Shown here in pieces: positions 24,001 to 38,300 of a stretch of DNA of 64,000 bases. This stretch comes from Rhodocyclaceae bacterium. GTDB lineage: Bacteria; Pseudomonadota; Gammaproteobacteria; Burkholderiales; Rhodocyclaceae. Under the pieces are notes generated by a model. That model ran no database searches. It was given only the letters and a program-made list of their open reading frames with translations, and was not told where the DNA came from. Both the position numbers and the translations under genes were made by a program. Location: positions 124,001 to 188,000 of the forward strand of contig JADKHX010000003.1 of the NCBI GenBank assembly GCA_016721505.1, in the 5' to 3' direction. Each line of letters starts with the position of its first letter. The first letter of the stretch is position 1.

Positions 24001-26388
24001 GACGAGGCCTACCTTCAGGGCACCGACACTATTACCAAGGCCATCACTGGCACCAGCGGCGGCAACTTTGAAGCGCTGACCACCACCAGCACGGTCGCTA
24101 CCAGGGTCGTCGATGATGCTGATACAACCGTCGTGACGCTGAGCGCCAGCGCCGGTAGCGTCACCGAAGGCGGCACCATCACCTACACCGCGAGTGTCAA
24201 TAATCCAGTCACCGGTAGCGATCTGATCGTCACCTTGACCGGTGGCGTCACCATCACCATTCCGGTGGGATCGAGCAGTGCCAACAGCACGGCAGTAGCC
24301 ACCCGCAGCGACGAGGCCTACCTTCAGGGCACCGACACTATTACCAAGGCCATCACTGGCACCAGCGGCGGCAACTTTGAAGCGCTGACCACCACCAGCA
24401 CGGTCTCTACCAGTGTCGTCGATGATGCTGATACCACCGTCGTGACGCTGAGCGCCAGCGCCGGTAGCGTCACCGAAGGCGGCACCATCACCTACACCGC
24501 GAGTGTCAATAATCCAGTCACCGGTAGCGATCTGATCGTCACCTTGACCGGTGGCGTCACCATCACCATTCCGGTGGGATCAAGCAGTGCCAACAGCACG
24601 GCAGTAGCCACCCGCAGCGACGAGGCCTACCTTCAGGGCACCGACACCATCACCAAGGCCATCACTGGCACCAGCGGCGGCAACTTTGAAGCGCTGACCA
24701 CCACCAGCACGGTCTCTACCAGTGTCGTCGATGATGCTGATGCCACCGTCGTGACGCTGAGCGCCAGCGCCGGTAGCGTCACCGAAGGCGGCACCATCAC
24801 CTACACCGCGAGTGTCAATAATCCAGTCACCGGTAGCGATCTAATCGTCACCTTGACCGGTGGCGTCACCATCACCATTCCGGTGGGATCGAGCAGTGCC
24901 AACAGCACGGCAGTAGCCACCCGCAGCGATGAGGCCTACCTTCAGGGCACCGACACCATTACCAAGGCCATCACTGGCACCAGCGGTGGCAACTTTGAAG
25001 CGCTGACCACCACCAGCACGGTCAGCACCAGTGTCGTCGATGATGCTGATACCACCGTCATCACCCTCAGCGCCAGCGCCGGTAGCGTCACCGAAGGCGG
25101 CACCATCACCTACACCGCGAGCGTCAATAATCCAGTCACCGGTAGCGATCTGATCGTCACCTTGACCGGTGGCGTCACCATCACCATTCCGGTGGGATCG
25201 AGCAGTGCCAACAGCACGGCAGTAGCCACCCGCAGCGACGAGGCCTACCTTCAGGGCACCGACACCATCACCAAGGCCATCACTGGCACCAGCGGCGGCA
25301 ACTTTGAAGCGCTGACCACCACCAGCACGGTCAGCACCAGTGTCGTCGATGATGCCGATGCCACCGTCGTCACCCTCAGCGCCAGCGCCGGTAGCGTCAC
25401 CGAAGGCGGCACCATCACCTACACCGCGAGCGTCAATAATCCAGTCACCGGTAGCGATCTGATCGTCACCTTGACCGGTGGCGTCACCATCACCATTCCG
25501 GTGGGATCGAGCAGTGCCAACAGCACGGCAGTAGCCACCCGCAGCGACGAGGCCTACCTTCAGGGCACCGACACCATTACCAAGGCCATCACTGGCACCA
25601 GCGGCGGCAACTTTGAAGCGCTGACCACCACCAGCACGGTCTCTACCAGTGTCGTCGATGATGCGGATACCACCGTTGTGACCCTCAGCGCCAGCGCCGG
25701 TAGCGTCACCGAAGGCGGCACCATCACCTACACCGCGAGTGTCAATAATCCAGTCACCGGTAGCGATCTGATCGTCACCTTGACCGGTGGCGTCACCATC
25801 ACCATTCCGGTGGGATCGAGCAGTGCCAACAGCACGGCAGTAGCCACCCGCAGCGATGATGCCTACCTTCAGGGCACCGACACTATTACCAAGGCCATCA
25901 CTGGCACCAGCGGCGGCAACTTTGAAGCGCTGACCACCACCAGCACGGTCAGCACCAGTGTCGTCGATGATGCTGATACCACCGTCGTGACGCTGAGCGC
26001 CAGCGCCGGTAGCGTCACCGAAGGCGGCACCATCACCTACACCGCGAGTGTCAATAATCCAGTCACCGGTAGCGATCTGATCGTCACCTTGACCGGTGGC
26101 GTCACCATCACCATTCCGGTGGGATCGAGCAGTGCCAACAGCACGGCAGTAGCCACCCGCAGCGACGAGGCCTACCTTCAGGGCACCGACACCATTACCA
26201 AGGCCATCACTGGCACCAGCGGCGGCAACTTTGAAGCGCTGACCACCACCAGCACGGTCAGCCCAGTGTCGTCGATGATGCGGATACCACCGTCGTCACC
26301 CTCAGCGCCAGCGCCGGTAGCGTCACCGAAGGCGGCACCATCACCTACACCGCGAGTGTCAATAATCCAGTCACCGGTAGCGATCTGA
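20782..26388 (+). CDS. Adhesin, N-terminal open block
   Basis: This is the uninterrupted first block of the adhesin: retention module, linker, four VCBS units, the first diverged 103-residue unit and about eleven of the regular ones. It ends because one base is missing at 26261-26264 (AGCCCAG where every other unit has AGCACCAG). After that the frame reads through an unrelated tail to 26388. The correct frame continues in the block that follows. Confidence 0.8.
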   Translation: MADLQQTIIGKVSKLTGQAFAKNEKGELRELQVGDPVYEGDVVSTPPGAKVELAFNNGGAYFLRDSESVTLDGMVFGDRIVESADGALFNDDLSAISKILEDGGSLDRLFQETSAGGSGGVVDESHSFVQLLRIAEAVTPLGFGTTGIASGGRDDDVHSFVQLSRIEEGVTPLGTGTLGLPDRNEEFESSRQKIQDLPSLATTENVPAVLGSASVNITENDGVLSASGTLRISDPDSPATFVAATIVGTFGTLTISDSGVWVFTADPAKVNLFNEGSVHTDVFTVRSADGTTSTVTINVTGTEDVATLTSATANLTETNAELVTGGTLVVTDIDAADATVVPQTTVGGFGNFVIDAAGVWTYRTIGGLNSLNVGQVVTENFVVRTSDGGTTTVIVNITGTEDVSTLTSATAQLTETNAVLSTGGTLVVSDLDSTAATVIPQTSTGTYGSFTVSAAGVWSYTTQGAQDQLNAGQLVSETFTVATTDGGASTVTVNIVGTEDVSTLTSASVNLVETNDILTTGGTLVLSDLDSLNATVVAQTTTGAFGTFSINPNGVWTYSTRDALNSLAAGQQVSETFTVATSDGGSSSVTVNIVGTDFVTVLNLAASATVSEGGSIVYTASVTNPAETDFTVNLSNGQSIVIAAHTSSASITVAAPSDDPYVDGSTTSTTITGTSGGNFENLLVGAGGTLSPVLTTVTDTADTTVVTLSASAGSVTEGGTITYTASVNNPVTGSDLIVTLTGGVTITIPVGSSSANSTAVATRSDDAYLQGTDTITKAITGTSGGNFEALTTTSTVSTSVVDDADTTVVTLSASAGSVTEGGTITYTASVNNPVTGSDLIVTLTGGVTITIPVGSSSANSTAVATRSDEAYLQGTDTITKAITGTSGGNFEALTTTSTVSTSVVDDADTTVVTLSASAGSVTEGGTITYTASVNNPVTGSDLIVTLTGGVTITIPVGSSSANSTAVATRSDEAYLQGTDTITKAITGTSGGNFEALTTTSTVSTSVVDDADATVVTLSASAGSVTEGGTITYTASVNNPVTGSDLIVTLTGGVTITIPVGSSSANSTAVATRSDEAYLQGTDTITKAITGTSGGNFEALTTTSTVATRVVDDADTTVVTLSASAGSVTEGGTITYTASVNNPVTGSDLIVTLTGGVTITIPVGSSSANSTAVATRSDEAYLQGTDTITKAITGTSGGNFEALTTTSTVSTSVVDDADTTVVTLSASAGSVTEGGTITYTASVNNPVTGSDLIVTLTGGVTITIPVGSSSANSTAVATRSDEAYLQGTDTITKAITGTSGGNFEALTTTSTVSTSVVDDADATVVTLSASAGSVTEGGTITYTASVNNPVTGSDLIVTLTGGVTITIPVGSSSANSTAVATRSDEAYLQGTDTITKAITGTSGGNFEALTTTSTVSTSVVDDADTTVITLSASAGSVTEGGTITYTASVNNPVTGSDLIVTLTGGVTITIPVGSSSANSTAVATRSDEAYLQGTDTITKAITGTSGGNFEALTTTSTVSTSVVDDADATVVTLSASAGSVTEGGTITYTASVNNPVTGSDLIVTLTGGVTITIPVGSSSANSTAVATRSDEAYLQGTDTITKAITGTSGGNFEALTTTSTVSTSVVDDADTTVVTLSASAGSVTEGGTITYTASVNNPVTGSDLIVTLTGGVTITIPVGSSSANSTAVATRSDDAYLQGTDTITKAITGTSGGNFEALTTTSTVSTSVVDDADTTVVTLSASAGSVTEGGTITYTASVNNPVTGSDLIVTLTGGVTITIPVGSSSANSTAVATRSDEAYLQGTDTITKAITGTSGGNFEALTTTSTVSPVSSMMRIPPSSPSAPAPVASPKAAPSPTPRVSIIQSPVAI

Positions 26389-29300
26389 TCGTCACCTTGA
26401 CCGGTGGCGTCACCATCACCATTCCGGTGGGATCGAGCAGTGCCAACAGCACGGCAGTAGCCACCCGCAGCGATGAGGCCTACCTTCAGGGCACCGACAC
26501 CATTACCAAGGCCATCACTGGCACCAGCGGTGGCAACTTTGAAGCGCTGACGACCACCAGCACGGTCAGCACCAGTGTCGTCGATGATGCGGATACCACC
26601 GTCGTCACCCTCAGCGCCAGCGCCGGTAGCGTCACCGAAGGCGGCACCATCACCTACACCGCGAGTGTCAATAATCCAGTCACCGGTAGCGATCTGATCG
26701 TCACCTTGACCGGTGGCGTCACCATCACCATTCCGGTGGGATCGAGCAGTGCCAACAGCACGGCAGTAGCCACCCGCAGCGACGAGGCCTACCTTCAGGG
26801 CACCGACACCATTACCAAGGCCATCACTGGCACCAGCGGTGGCAACTTTGAAGCGCTGACCACCACCAGCACGGTCAGCACCAGTGTCGTCGATGATGCG
26901 GATACCACCGTCGTCACCCTCAGCGCCAGCGCCGGTAGCGTCACCGAAGGCGGCACCATCACCTACACCGCGAGTGTCAATAATCCAGTCACCGGTAGCG
27001 ATCTGATCGTCACCTTGACCGGTGGCGTCACCATCACCATTCCGGTGGGATCGAGCAGTGCCAACAGCACGGCAGTAGCCACCCGCAGCGATGAGGCCTA
27101 CCTTCAGGGCACCGACACCATTACCAAGGCCATCACTGGCACCAGCGGTGGCAACTTTGAAGCGCTGACGACGACCAGCACGGTCAGCACCAGTGTCGTC
27201 GATGATGCGGATACCACCGTTGTCACCCTGAGCGCCAGCGCCGGTAGCGTCACCGAAGGCGGCACCATCACCTACACCGCGAGTGTCAATAATCCAGTCA
27301 CCGGTAGCGATCTGATCGTCACCTTGACCGGTGGCGTCACCATCACCATTCCGGTGGGATCGAGCAGTGCCAACAGCACGGCAGTAGCCACCCGCAGCGA
27401 TGATGCCTACCTTCAGGGCACCGACACCATTACCAAGGCCATCACTGGCACCAGCGGTGGCAACTTTGAAGCGCTGACGACGACCAGCACGGTCAGCACC
27501 AGTGTCGTCGATGATGCCGATGCCACCGTCGTCACCCTCAGCGCCAGCGCCGGTAGCGTCACCGAAGGCGGCACCATCACCTACACCGCGAGTGTCAATA
27601 ATCCAGTCACCGGCAGCGATCTGATCGTCACCTTGACCGGTGGCGTCACCATCACCATTCCGGTGGGATCGAGCAGTGCCAACAGCACGGCAGTAGCCAC
27701 CCGCAGCGATGAGGCCTACCTTCAGGGCACCGACACCATTACCAAGGCCATCACTGGCACCAGCGGTGGCAACTTTGAAGCGCTGACGACGACCAGCACG
27801 GTCAGCACCAGTGTCGTCGATGATGCGGATACCACCGTTGTCACCCTCAGCGCCAGCGCCGGTAGCGTCACCGAAGGCGGCACCATCACCTACACCGCGA
27901 GTGTCAATAATCCAGTCACCGGTAGCGATCTGATCGTCACCTTGACCGGTGGCGTCACCATCACCATTCCGGTGGGATCGAGCAGTGCCAACAGCACGGC
28001 AGTAGCCACCCGCAGCGATGATGCCTACCTTCAGGGCACCGACACCATTACCAAGGCCATCACTGGCACCAGCGGTGGCAACTTTGAAGCGCTGACGACG
28101 ACCAGCACGGTCAGCACCAGTGTCGTCGATGATGCGGATACCACCGTTGTCACCCTCAGCGCCAGCGCCGGTAGCGTCACCGAAGGCGGCACCATCACCT
28201 ACACCGCGAGTGTCAATAATCCAGTCACCGGTAGCGATCTGATCGTCACCTTGACCGGTGGCGTCACCATCACCATTCCGGTGGGATCGAGCAGTGCCAA
28301 CAGCACGGCAGTAGCCACCCGCAGCGATGAGGCCTACCTTCAGGGCACCGACACCATTACCAAGGCCATCACTGGCACCAGCGGTGGCAACTTTGAAGCG
28401 CTGACGACGACCAGCACGGTCAGCACCAGTGTCGTCGATGATGCGGATACCACCGTTGTCACCCTCAGCGCCAGCGCCGGTAGCGTCACCGAAGGCGGCA
28501 CCATCACCTACACCGCGAGTGTCAATAATCCAGTCACCGGTAGCGATCTGATCGTCACCTTGACCGGTGGCGTCACCATCACCATTCCGGTGGGATCGAG
28601 CAGTGCCAACAGCACGGCAGTAGCCACCCGCAGCGATGAGGCCTACCTTCAGGGCACCGACACCATTACCAAGGCCATCACTGGCACCAGCGGTGGCAAC
28701 TTTGAAGCGCTGACGACGACCAGCACGGTCAGCACCAGTGTCGTCGATGATGCGGATACCACCGTTGTGACGCTGAGCGCCAGCGCCGGTAGCGTCACCG
28801 AAGGCGGCACCATCACCTACACCGCGAGTGTCAATAATCCAGTCACCGGTAGCGATCTGATCGTCACCTTGACCGGTGGCGTCACCATCACCATTCCGGT
28901 GGGATCGAGCAGTGCCAACAGCACGGCAGTAGCCACCCGCAGCGATGAGGCCTACCTTCAGGGCACCGACACCATTACCAAGGCCATCACTGGCACCAGC
29001 GGTGGCAACTTTGAAGCGCTGACGACGACCAGCACGGTCAGCACCAGTGTCGTCGATGATGCGGATACCACCGTCGTCACCCTCAGCGCCAGCGCCGGTA
29101 GCGTCACCGAAGGCGGCACCATCACCTACACCGCGAGTGTCAATAATCCAGTCACCGGTAGCGATCTGATCGTCACCTTGACCGGTGGCGTCACCATCAC
29201 CATTCCGGTGGGATCGAGCAGTGCCAACAGCACGGCAGTAGCCACCCGCAGCGATGAGGCCTACCTTCAGGGCACCGACACCATTACCAAGGCCATCACT

Positions 29301-32300
29301 GGCACCAGCGGTGGCAACTTTGAAGCGCTGACGACGACCAGCACGGTCAGCACCAGTGTCGTCGATGATGCGGATACCACCGTCGTCACCCTCAGCGCCA
29401 GCGCCGGTAGCGTCACCGAAGGCGGCACCATCACCTACACCGCGAGTGTCAATAATCCAGTCACCGGTAGCGATCTGATCGTCACCTTGACCGGTGGCGT
29501 CACCATCACCATTCCGGTGGGATCGAGCAGTGCCAACAGCACGGCAGTAGCCACCCGCAGCGATGAGGCCTACCTTCAGGGCACCGACACCATTACCAAG
29601 GCCATCACTGGCACCAGCGGTGGCAACTTTGAAGCGCTGACGACGACCAGCACGGTCAGCACCAGTGTCGTCGATGATGCGGATACCACCGTCGTCACCC
29701 TCAGCGCCAGCGCCGGTAGCGTCACCGAAGGCGGCACCATCACCTACACCGCGAGTGTCAATAATCCAGTCACCGGTAGCGATCTGATCGTCACCTTGAC
29801 CGGTGGCGTCACCATCACCATTCCGGTGGGATCGAGCAGTGCCAACAGCACGGCAGTAGCCACCCGCAGCGATGAGGCCTACCTTCAGGGCACCGACACC
29901 ATTACCAAGGCCATCACTGGCACCAGCGGTGGCAACTTTGAAGCGCTGACGACGACCAGCACGGTCAGCACCAGTGTCGTCGATGATGCTGATACCACCG
30001 TCGTGACGCTGAGCGCCAGCGCCGGTAGCGTCACCGAAGGCGGCACCATCACCTACACCGCGAGTGTCAATAATCCAGTCACCGGTAGCGATCTGATCGT
30101 CACCTTGACCGGTGGCGTCACCATCACCATTCCGGTGGGATCGAGCAGTGCCAACAGCACGGCAGTAGCCACCCGCAGCGATGAGGCCTACCTTCAGGGC
30201 ACCGACACCATTACCAAGGCCATCACTGGCACCAGCGGTGGCAACTTTGAAGCGCTGACGACGACCAGCACGGTCAGCACCAGTGTCGTCGATGATGCGG
30301 ATACCACCGTTGTGACGCTGAGCGCCAGCGCCGGTAGCGTCACCGAAGGCGGCACCATCACCTACACCGCGAGTGTCAATAATCCAGTCACCGGTAGCGA
30401 TCTGATCGTCACCTTGACCGGTGGCGTCACCATCACCATTCCGGTGGGATCGAGCAGTGCCAACAGCATGGCGGTAGCCACCCGCAGCGATGAGGCCTAC
30501 CTTCAGGGCACCGACACCATTACCAAGGCCATCACTGGCACCAGCGGTGGCAACTTTGAAGCGCTGACCACCACCAGCACGGTCAGCACCAGTGTCGTCG
30601 ATGATGCTGATACCACCGTCGTCAGTCTGTCAGGCGATGCTAGCGTTGTTGAAGGCGCTTCTGCGATTTACACGATAAGCCTGACAAGCCCTGCTCAAAG
30701 TGATGTCACAGTCACGCTCAACTACAGTGGCACGGCAGTCAATGGTGCTGATATTAGTGGAAGTACGACTGTCGTAATTCTTGCTGGAACAAGCAGTACG
30801 GACTTCAGCATTACTGCAAATGAAGACTTGATAGCGGAGAGTACGAAGAGTTTTACGTTGACAATAGGAAGTGCTGTTGGTGGCAATTTTGAGAATTTAG
30901 TTGTAGCAGGAATCGGCAGTGGTGGCGATATAACTACTTTGCTATTCGACAACGATTCTGCACCAACTATTGCACTGGTTTCCGCCGCGAGTGCCATAGA
31001 GGCATCCAACATTGTGCATACCGTTACGTTAAGCAATGCTTCAAGCTCAACGACTACTTTCGCCCTTAACTTGACAGACGTGAATGCGGCAGGCGGTGGC
31101 CTTGACTACACAAGTACGCTTAACAATTCCGCGTTTAGTAACGGAGTAACAATCAGCGGAGGCACAATTACCGTTCCCGCTGGTGTCACCAGTTTCACGG
31201 TCAGCGTTCCTACGTCTATCGACTCAATCGATGAAGCTAACGAGACTTACACTCTGACGGTCGGTGGCGTAGCTGGCGCTGGAACAATTCTCGATGACGA
31301 TTTTTCGCCTGTTGCCACAGATGATATTGGTGCAGTTAGCGAGAATGCCACGCTTATACGCGCGACATTGACCGGCGTGATTCAAGGCGCCCCAGGGGCG
31401 GATAGCGACGCAGACAACGCAACTACGTCGCTAATTGTTGGCGGAGTAGTTGTCGGTGCGGGAGTTGTGACTCAAGGTGTTGGCGTGGCCACTTCACTCG
31501 CGGGAATATATGGACATCTCACCCTTGAGGCGGATGGCAGTTACAGTTACGTTGCCGATCAGGGTGCAGCGAATGCATTGGGCGCAGGAGTTACTGTGAC
31601 CGATGTTTTCACTTATACAGTTATAGATCCAAGCAACAATGTTTCCAATGCAGCTACGCTGACAATTACCGTTACTGGCACCAACGATGCCGCCATCATC
31701 ACCCCGGCGACCACCACGCTGACGGAGACCAATGCGGCATTGACCACCGGCGGCACCATGGTCATCAGCGATGTTGATAGCGCCAGCACCTTCACGGCGC
31801 TGACGGCGGTCGCTGGCAGCAACAGCTACGGCACCTTCAGCATGAGCACCGCAGGGGTATGGACCTACACCGCCAATAGCGCGCATGACGAATTCATGGC
31901 CGGCAGTACCTACACCGATAGCGTCAGCGTGACCAGTGCCGATGGCACCATCAGCAGCATCACGGTGAACATCCTGGGCACTAACGATGCCGCAGTGATC
32001 ACCCCGGCCAGCACCACCCTCACTGAGAGCAATGTGGCACTAACGACCGGCGGCACCATGGTCATCAGCGATGTCGATAGCGCCAGCACCTTCACTGCAC
32101 TCACCGCGGTCGCTGGCAGCAACAGCTACGGCACCTTCAGCATGAGCACCGCAGGGGTATGGACCTACACCGCCAATAGCGCGCATGACGAATTCATGGC
32201 CGGCAGCACCTACACCGATAGCGTCAGCGTGACCAGTGCCGATGGCACGGTCAGCAGCATCACGGTGAACATCCTGGGCACTAACGATGCCGCCATCATC

Positions 32301-35300
32301 ACCCCGGCAGTCGACAATCTGACTGAGAGCAATGTGGCACTAACGACCGGCGGCACCATGGTCATCAGCGATGTCGATAGCGCCAGCACCTTCACTGCAC
32401 TCACCGCGGTCGCCGGCAGCAACAGCTACGGCACCTTCAGCATGAGCACGGCAGGGGTATGGACCTACACCGCCAATAGCGCGCATGACGAATTCATGGC
32501 CGGCAGCACCTACACCGATAGCGTCAGCGTGACCAGTGCCGATGGCACGGTCAGCAGCATCACGGTGAACATCCTGGGCACTAACGATGCCGCAGTGATC
32601 ACCCCGGCCAGCACCACCCTCACTGAGAGCAATGTGGCACTGACGACCGGCGGCACCATGGTCATCAGCGATGTCGATAGCGCCAGCACCTTCACGGCGC
32701 TGACGGCGGTCGCTGGCAGCAACAGCTACGGCACCTTCAGCATGAGCACGGCAGGGGTATGGACCTACACCGCCAATAGCGCGCATGACGAATTCATGGC
32801 CGGCAGTACCTACACCGATAGCGTCAGCGTGACCAGTGCCGATGGCACCATCAGCAGCATCACGGTGAACATCCTGGGCACTAACGATGCCGCCATCATC
32901 ACCCCGGCAGTCGACAATCTGACTGAGAGCAATGTGGCACTAACGACCGGCGGCACCATGGTCATCAGCGATGTCGATAGCGCCAGCACCTTCACTGCAC
33001 TCACCGCGGTCGCCGGCAGCAACAGCTACGGCACCTTCAGCATGAGCACGGCAGGGGTATGGACCTACACCGCCAATAGCGCGCATGACGAATTCATGGC
33101 CGGCAGCACCTACACCGATAGCGTCAGCGTCACCAGTGCCGATGGCACGGTCAGCAGCATCACGGTGAACATCCTGGGCACTAACGATGCCGCCATCATC
33201 ACCCCGGCAGTCGACAATCTGACTGAGAGCAATGTGGCACTAACGACCGGCGGCACCATGGTCATCAGCGATGTCGATAGCGCCACCACCTTCACGGCGC
33301 TGACGGCGGTCGCCGGCAGCAACAGCTACGGCACCTTCAGCATGAGCACGGCAGGGGTATGGACCTACACCGCCAATAGCGCGCATGACGAATTCATGGC
33401 CGGCAGCACCTACACCGATAGCGTCAGCGTGACCAGTGCCGATGGCACCATCAGCAGCATCACGGTGAACATCCTGGGCACTAACGATGCCGCAGTGATC
33501 ACCCCGGCCAGCACCACCCTCACTGAGAGCAATGTGGCACTAACGACCGGCGGCACCATGGTCATCAGCGATGTCGATAGCGCCAGCACCTTCACGGCGC
33601 TGACGGCGGTCGCCGGCAGCAACAGCTACGGCACCTTCAGCATGAGCACGGCAGGGGTATGGACCTACACCGCCAATAGCGCGCATGACGAATTCATGGC
33701 CGGCAGTACCTACACCGATAGCGTCAGCGTGACCAGTGCCGATGGCACCGTCAGCAGCATCACGGTGAACATCCTGGGCACTAATGACGCCGCAGTGATC
33801 ACCCCGGCAGTCGACAATCTGACTGAGAGCAATGTGGCACTAACGACCGGCGGCACCATGGTCATCAGCGATGTCGATAGCGCCAGCACCTTCACGGCGC
33901 TGACGGCGGTCGCTGGCAGCAACAGCTACGGCACCTTCAGCATGAGCACGGCAGGGTATGGACCTACACCGCCAATAGCGCGCATGACGAATTCATGGCC
34001 GGCAGCACCTACACCGATAGCGTCAGCGTGACCAGTGCCGATGGCACGGTCAGCAGCATCACGGTGAACATCCTGGGCACCAACGATGCCGCAATGATCA
34101 CCCCGGCAGTCACAACCTCACTGAGAGCAATGTCGCACTGACGACCGGCGGCACCATGGTCATCAGCGATGTCGATAGCGCCACCACCTTCACGGCACTC
34201 ACGGCGGTCGCTGGCAGCAACAGCTACGGCACCTTCAGCATGAGCACGGCAGGGGTATGGACCTACACCGCCAATAGCGCGCATGACGAATTCATGGCCG
34301 GCAGCACCTACACCGATAGCGTCAGCGTCACCAGTGCCGATGGCACGGTCAGCAGCATCACGGTGAACATCCTGGGCACCAATGACGCCGCAGTGATCAC
34401 CCCGGCAGTCGACAACCTGACTGAGAGCAATGTGGCACTAACGACCGGCGGCACCATGGTCATCAGCGATGTCGATAGCGCCACCACCTTCACGGCGCTC
34501 ACCGCGGTGGCCGGCAGCAACAGCTACGGCACCTTCAGCATGAGCACGGCAGGGGTATGGACCTACACCGCCAATAGCGCGCATGACGAATTCATGGCCG
34601 GCAGCACCTACACCGATAGCGTCAGCGTCACCAGTGCCGATGGCACGGTCAGCAGCATCACGGTGAACATCCTGGGCACCAATGACGCCGCAGTGATCAC
34701 CCCGGCCAGTCACCACCCTCACCGAGAGCAATGTGGCACTGACGACCGGCGGCACCATGGTCATCAGCGATGTCGATAGCGCCAGCACCTTTACCGCACT
34801 CACCGCGGTCGCTGGTAGCAACAGCTACGGCACCTTCAGCATGAGCACGGCAGGGGTATGGACCTACACCGCCAATAGCGCGCATGACGAATTCATGGCC
34901 GGCAGCACCTACACCGATAGCGTCAGCGTGACCAGTGCCGATGGCACGGTCAGCAGCATCACGGTGAACATCCTGGGCACCAACGATGCCGCCATCATCA
35001 CCCCGGCAGTCGACAATCTGACTGAGAGCAATGTGGCACTAACGACCGGCGGCACCATGGTCATCAGCGATGTCGATAGCGCCACCACCTTCACGGCGCT
35101 GACGGCGGTGGCCGGCAGCAACAGCTACGGCACCTTCAGCATGAGCACGGCAGGGGTATGGACCTACACCGCCAATAGCGCGCATGACGAATTCATGGCC
35201 GGCAGCACCTACACCGATAGCGTCAGCGTGACCAGTGCCGATGGCACGGTCAGCAGCATCACGGTGAACATCCTGGGCACCAATGACGCCGCCATCATCA

Positions 35301-38300
35301 CCCCGGCAGTCGACAATCTGACTGAGAGCAATGTGGCACTGACGACCGGCGGCACTATGGTCATCAGCGATGTCGATAGCGCCACCACCTTCACGGCGCT
35401 GACCGCGGTCGCCGGCAGCAACAGCTACGGCACCTTCAGCATGAGCACGGCAGGGGTATGGACCTACACCGCCAATAGCGCGCATGACGAATTCATGGCC
35501 GGCAGCACCTACACCGATAGCGTCAGCGTGACCAGTGCCGATGGCACGGTCAGCAGCATCACGGTGAACATCCTGGGCACCAATGACGCCGCAGTGATCA
35601 CCCCGGCAGTCGACAATCTGACTGAGAGCAATGTGGCACTGACGACCGGCGGCACCATGGTCATCAGCGATGTCGATAGCGCCAGCACCTTTACCGCACT
35701 CACCGCGGTCGCTGGCAGCAACAGCTACGGCACCTTCAGCATGAGCACGGCAGGGGTATGGACCTACACCGCCAATAGCGCGCATGACGAATTCATGGCC
35801 GGCAGCACCTACACCGATAGCGTCAGCGTCACCAGTGCCGATGGCACGGTCAGCAGCATCACGGTGAACATCCTGGGCACTAATGACGCCGCAGTGATCA
35901 CCCCGGCAGTCGACAATCTGACTGAGAGCAATGTGGCACTAACGACCGGCGGCACCATGGTCATCAGCGATGTCGATAGCGCCACCACCTTCACGGCGCT
36001 GACGGCGGTGGCCGGCAGCAACAGCTACGGCACCTTCAGCATGAGCACGGCAGGGGTATGGACCTACACCGCCAATAGCGCGCATGACGAATTCATGGCC
36101 GGCAGCACCTACACCGATAGCGTCAGCGTGACCAGTGCCGATGGCACGGTCAGCAGCATCACGGTGAACATCCTGGGCACCAACGATGCCGCAGTGATCA
36201 CCCCGGCAGTCGACAATCTGACTGAGAGCAATGTGGCACTGACGACCGGCGGCACTATGGTCATCAGCGATGTCGATAGCGCCACCACCTTCACGGCGCT
36301 GACGGCGGTGGCCGGCAGCAACAGCTACGGCACCTTCAGCATGAGCACGGCAGGGGTATGGACCTACACCGCCAATAGCGCGCATGACGAATTCATGGCC
36401 GGCAGCACCTACACCGATAGCGTCAGCGTGACCAGTGCCGATGGCACGGTCAGCAGCATCACGGTGAACATCCTGGGCACCAATGACGCCGCAGTGATCA
36501 CCCCGGCAGTCGACAATCTGACCGAGAGCAATGTGGCACTAACGACCGGCGGCACCATGGTCATCAGCGATGTCGATAGCGCCAGCACCTTCACTGCACT
36601 CACCGCGGTCGCCGGCAGCAACAGCTACGGCACCTTCAGCATGAGCACGGCAGGGGTATGGACCTACACCGCCAATAGCGCGCATGACGAATTCATGGCC
36701 GGCAGCACCTACACCGATAGCGTCAGCGTCACCAGTGCCGATGGCACGGTCAGCAGCATCACGGTGAACATCCTGGGCACCAATGACGCCGCAGTGATCA
36801 CCCCGGCAGTCGACAATCTGACCGAGAGCAATGTGGCACTAACGACCGGCGGCACCATGGTCATCAGCGATGTCGATAGCGCCAGCACCTTCACGGCGCT
36901 GACGGCGGTCGCCGGTAGCAACAGCTACGGCACCTTCAGCATGAGCACGGCAGGGGTATGGACCTACACCGCCAATAGCGCGCATGACGAATTCATGGCC
37001 GGCAGCACCTACACCGATAGCGTCAGCGTCACCAGTGCCGATGGCACGGTCAGCAGTATCACGGTGGAACATCCTGGGCACCAACGATGCCGCAGTGATC
37101 ACCCCGGCAGTCGACAATCTGACTGAGAGCAATGTGGCACTGACGACCGGCGGCACTATGGTCATCAGCGATGTCGATAGCGCCACCACCTTCACGGCGC
37201 TCACGGCGGTCGCTGGCAGCAACAGCTACGGCACCTTCAGCATGAGCACGGCAGGGGTATGGACCTACACCGCCAATAGCGCGCATGACGAATTCATGGC
37301 CGGCAGTACCTACACCGATAGCGTTAGCGTGACTAGTGCGGATGGCACCATCAGCAGCATCACGGTGAACATCCTGGGCACCAATGACGCCGCAGTGATC
37401 ACCCCGGCAGTCGACAACCTCACCGAGAGCAATGTGGCACTAACGACCGGCGGCACCATGGTCATCAGCGATGTCGATAGCGCCAGCACCTTCACGGCGC
37501 TGACCGCGGTCGCCGGCAGCAACAGCTACGGCACCTTCAGCATGAGCACGGCAGGGGTATGGACCTACACCGCCAATAGCGCGCATGACGAATTCATGGC
37601 CGGCAGCACCTACACCGATAGCGTCAGCGTGACCAGTGCCGATGGCACGGTCAGCAGCATCACGGTGAACATCCTGGGCACCAATGACGCCGCAGTGATC
37701 ACCCCGGCAGTCGACAATCTGACCGAGAGCAATGTGGCACTAACGACCGGCGGCACCATGGTCATCAGCGATGTCGATAGCGCCAGCACCTTTACCGCAC
37801 TCACCGCGGTCGCTGGCAGCAACAGCTACGGCACCTTCAGCATGAGCACGGCAGGGGTATGGACCTACACCGCCAATAGCGCGCATGACGAATTCATGGC
37901 CGGCAGCACCTACACCGATAGCGTCAGCGTCACCAGTGCCGATGGCACGGTCAGCAGCATCACGGTGAACATCCTGGGCACCAACGATGCCGCAGTGATC
38001 ACCCCGGCAGTCGACAATCTGACCGAGAGCAATGTGGCACTAACGACCGGCGGCACCATGGTCATCAGCGATGTCGATAGCGCCAGCACCTTCACGGCGC
38101 TGACGGCGGTCGCCGGCAGCAACAGCTACGGCACCTTCAGCATGAGCACGGCAGGGGTATGGACCTACACCGCCAATAGCGCGCATGACGAATTCATGGC
38201 CGGCAGCACCTACACCGATAGCGTCAGCGTGACCAGTGCCGATGGCACGGTCAGCAGCATCACGGTGAACATCCTCGGCACCAATGACGCCGCAATGATC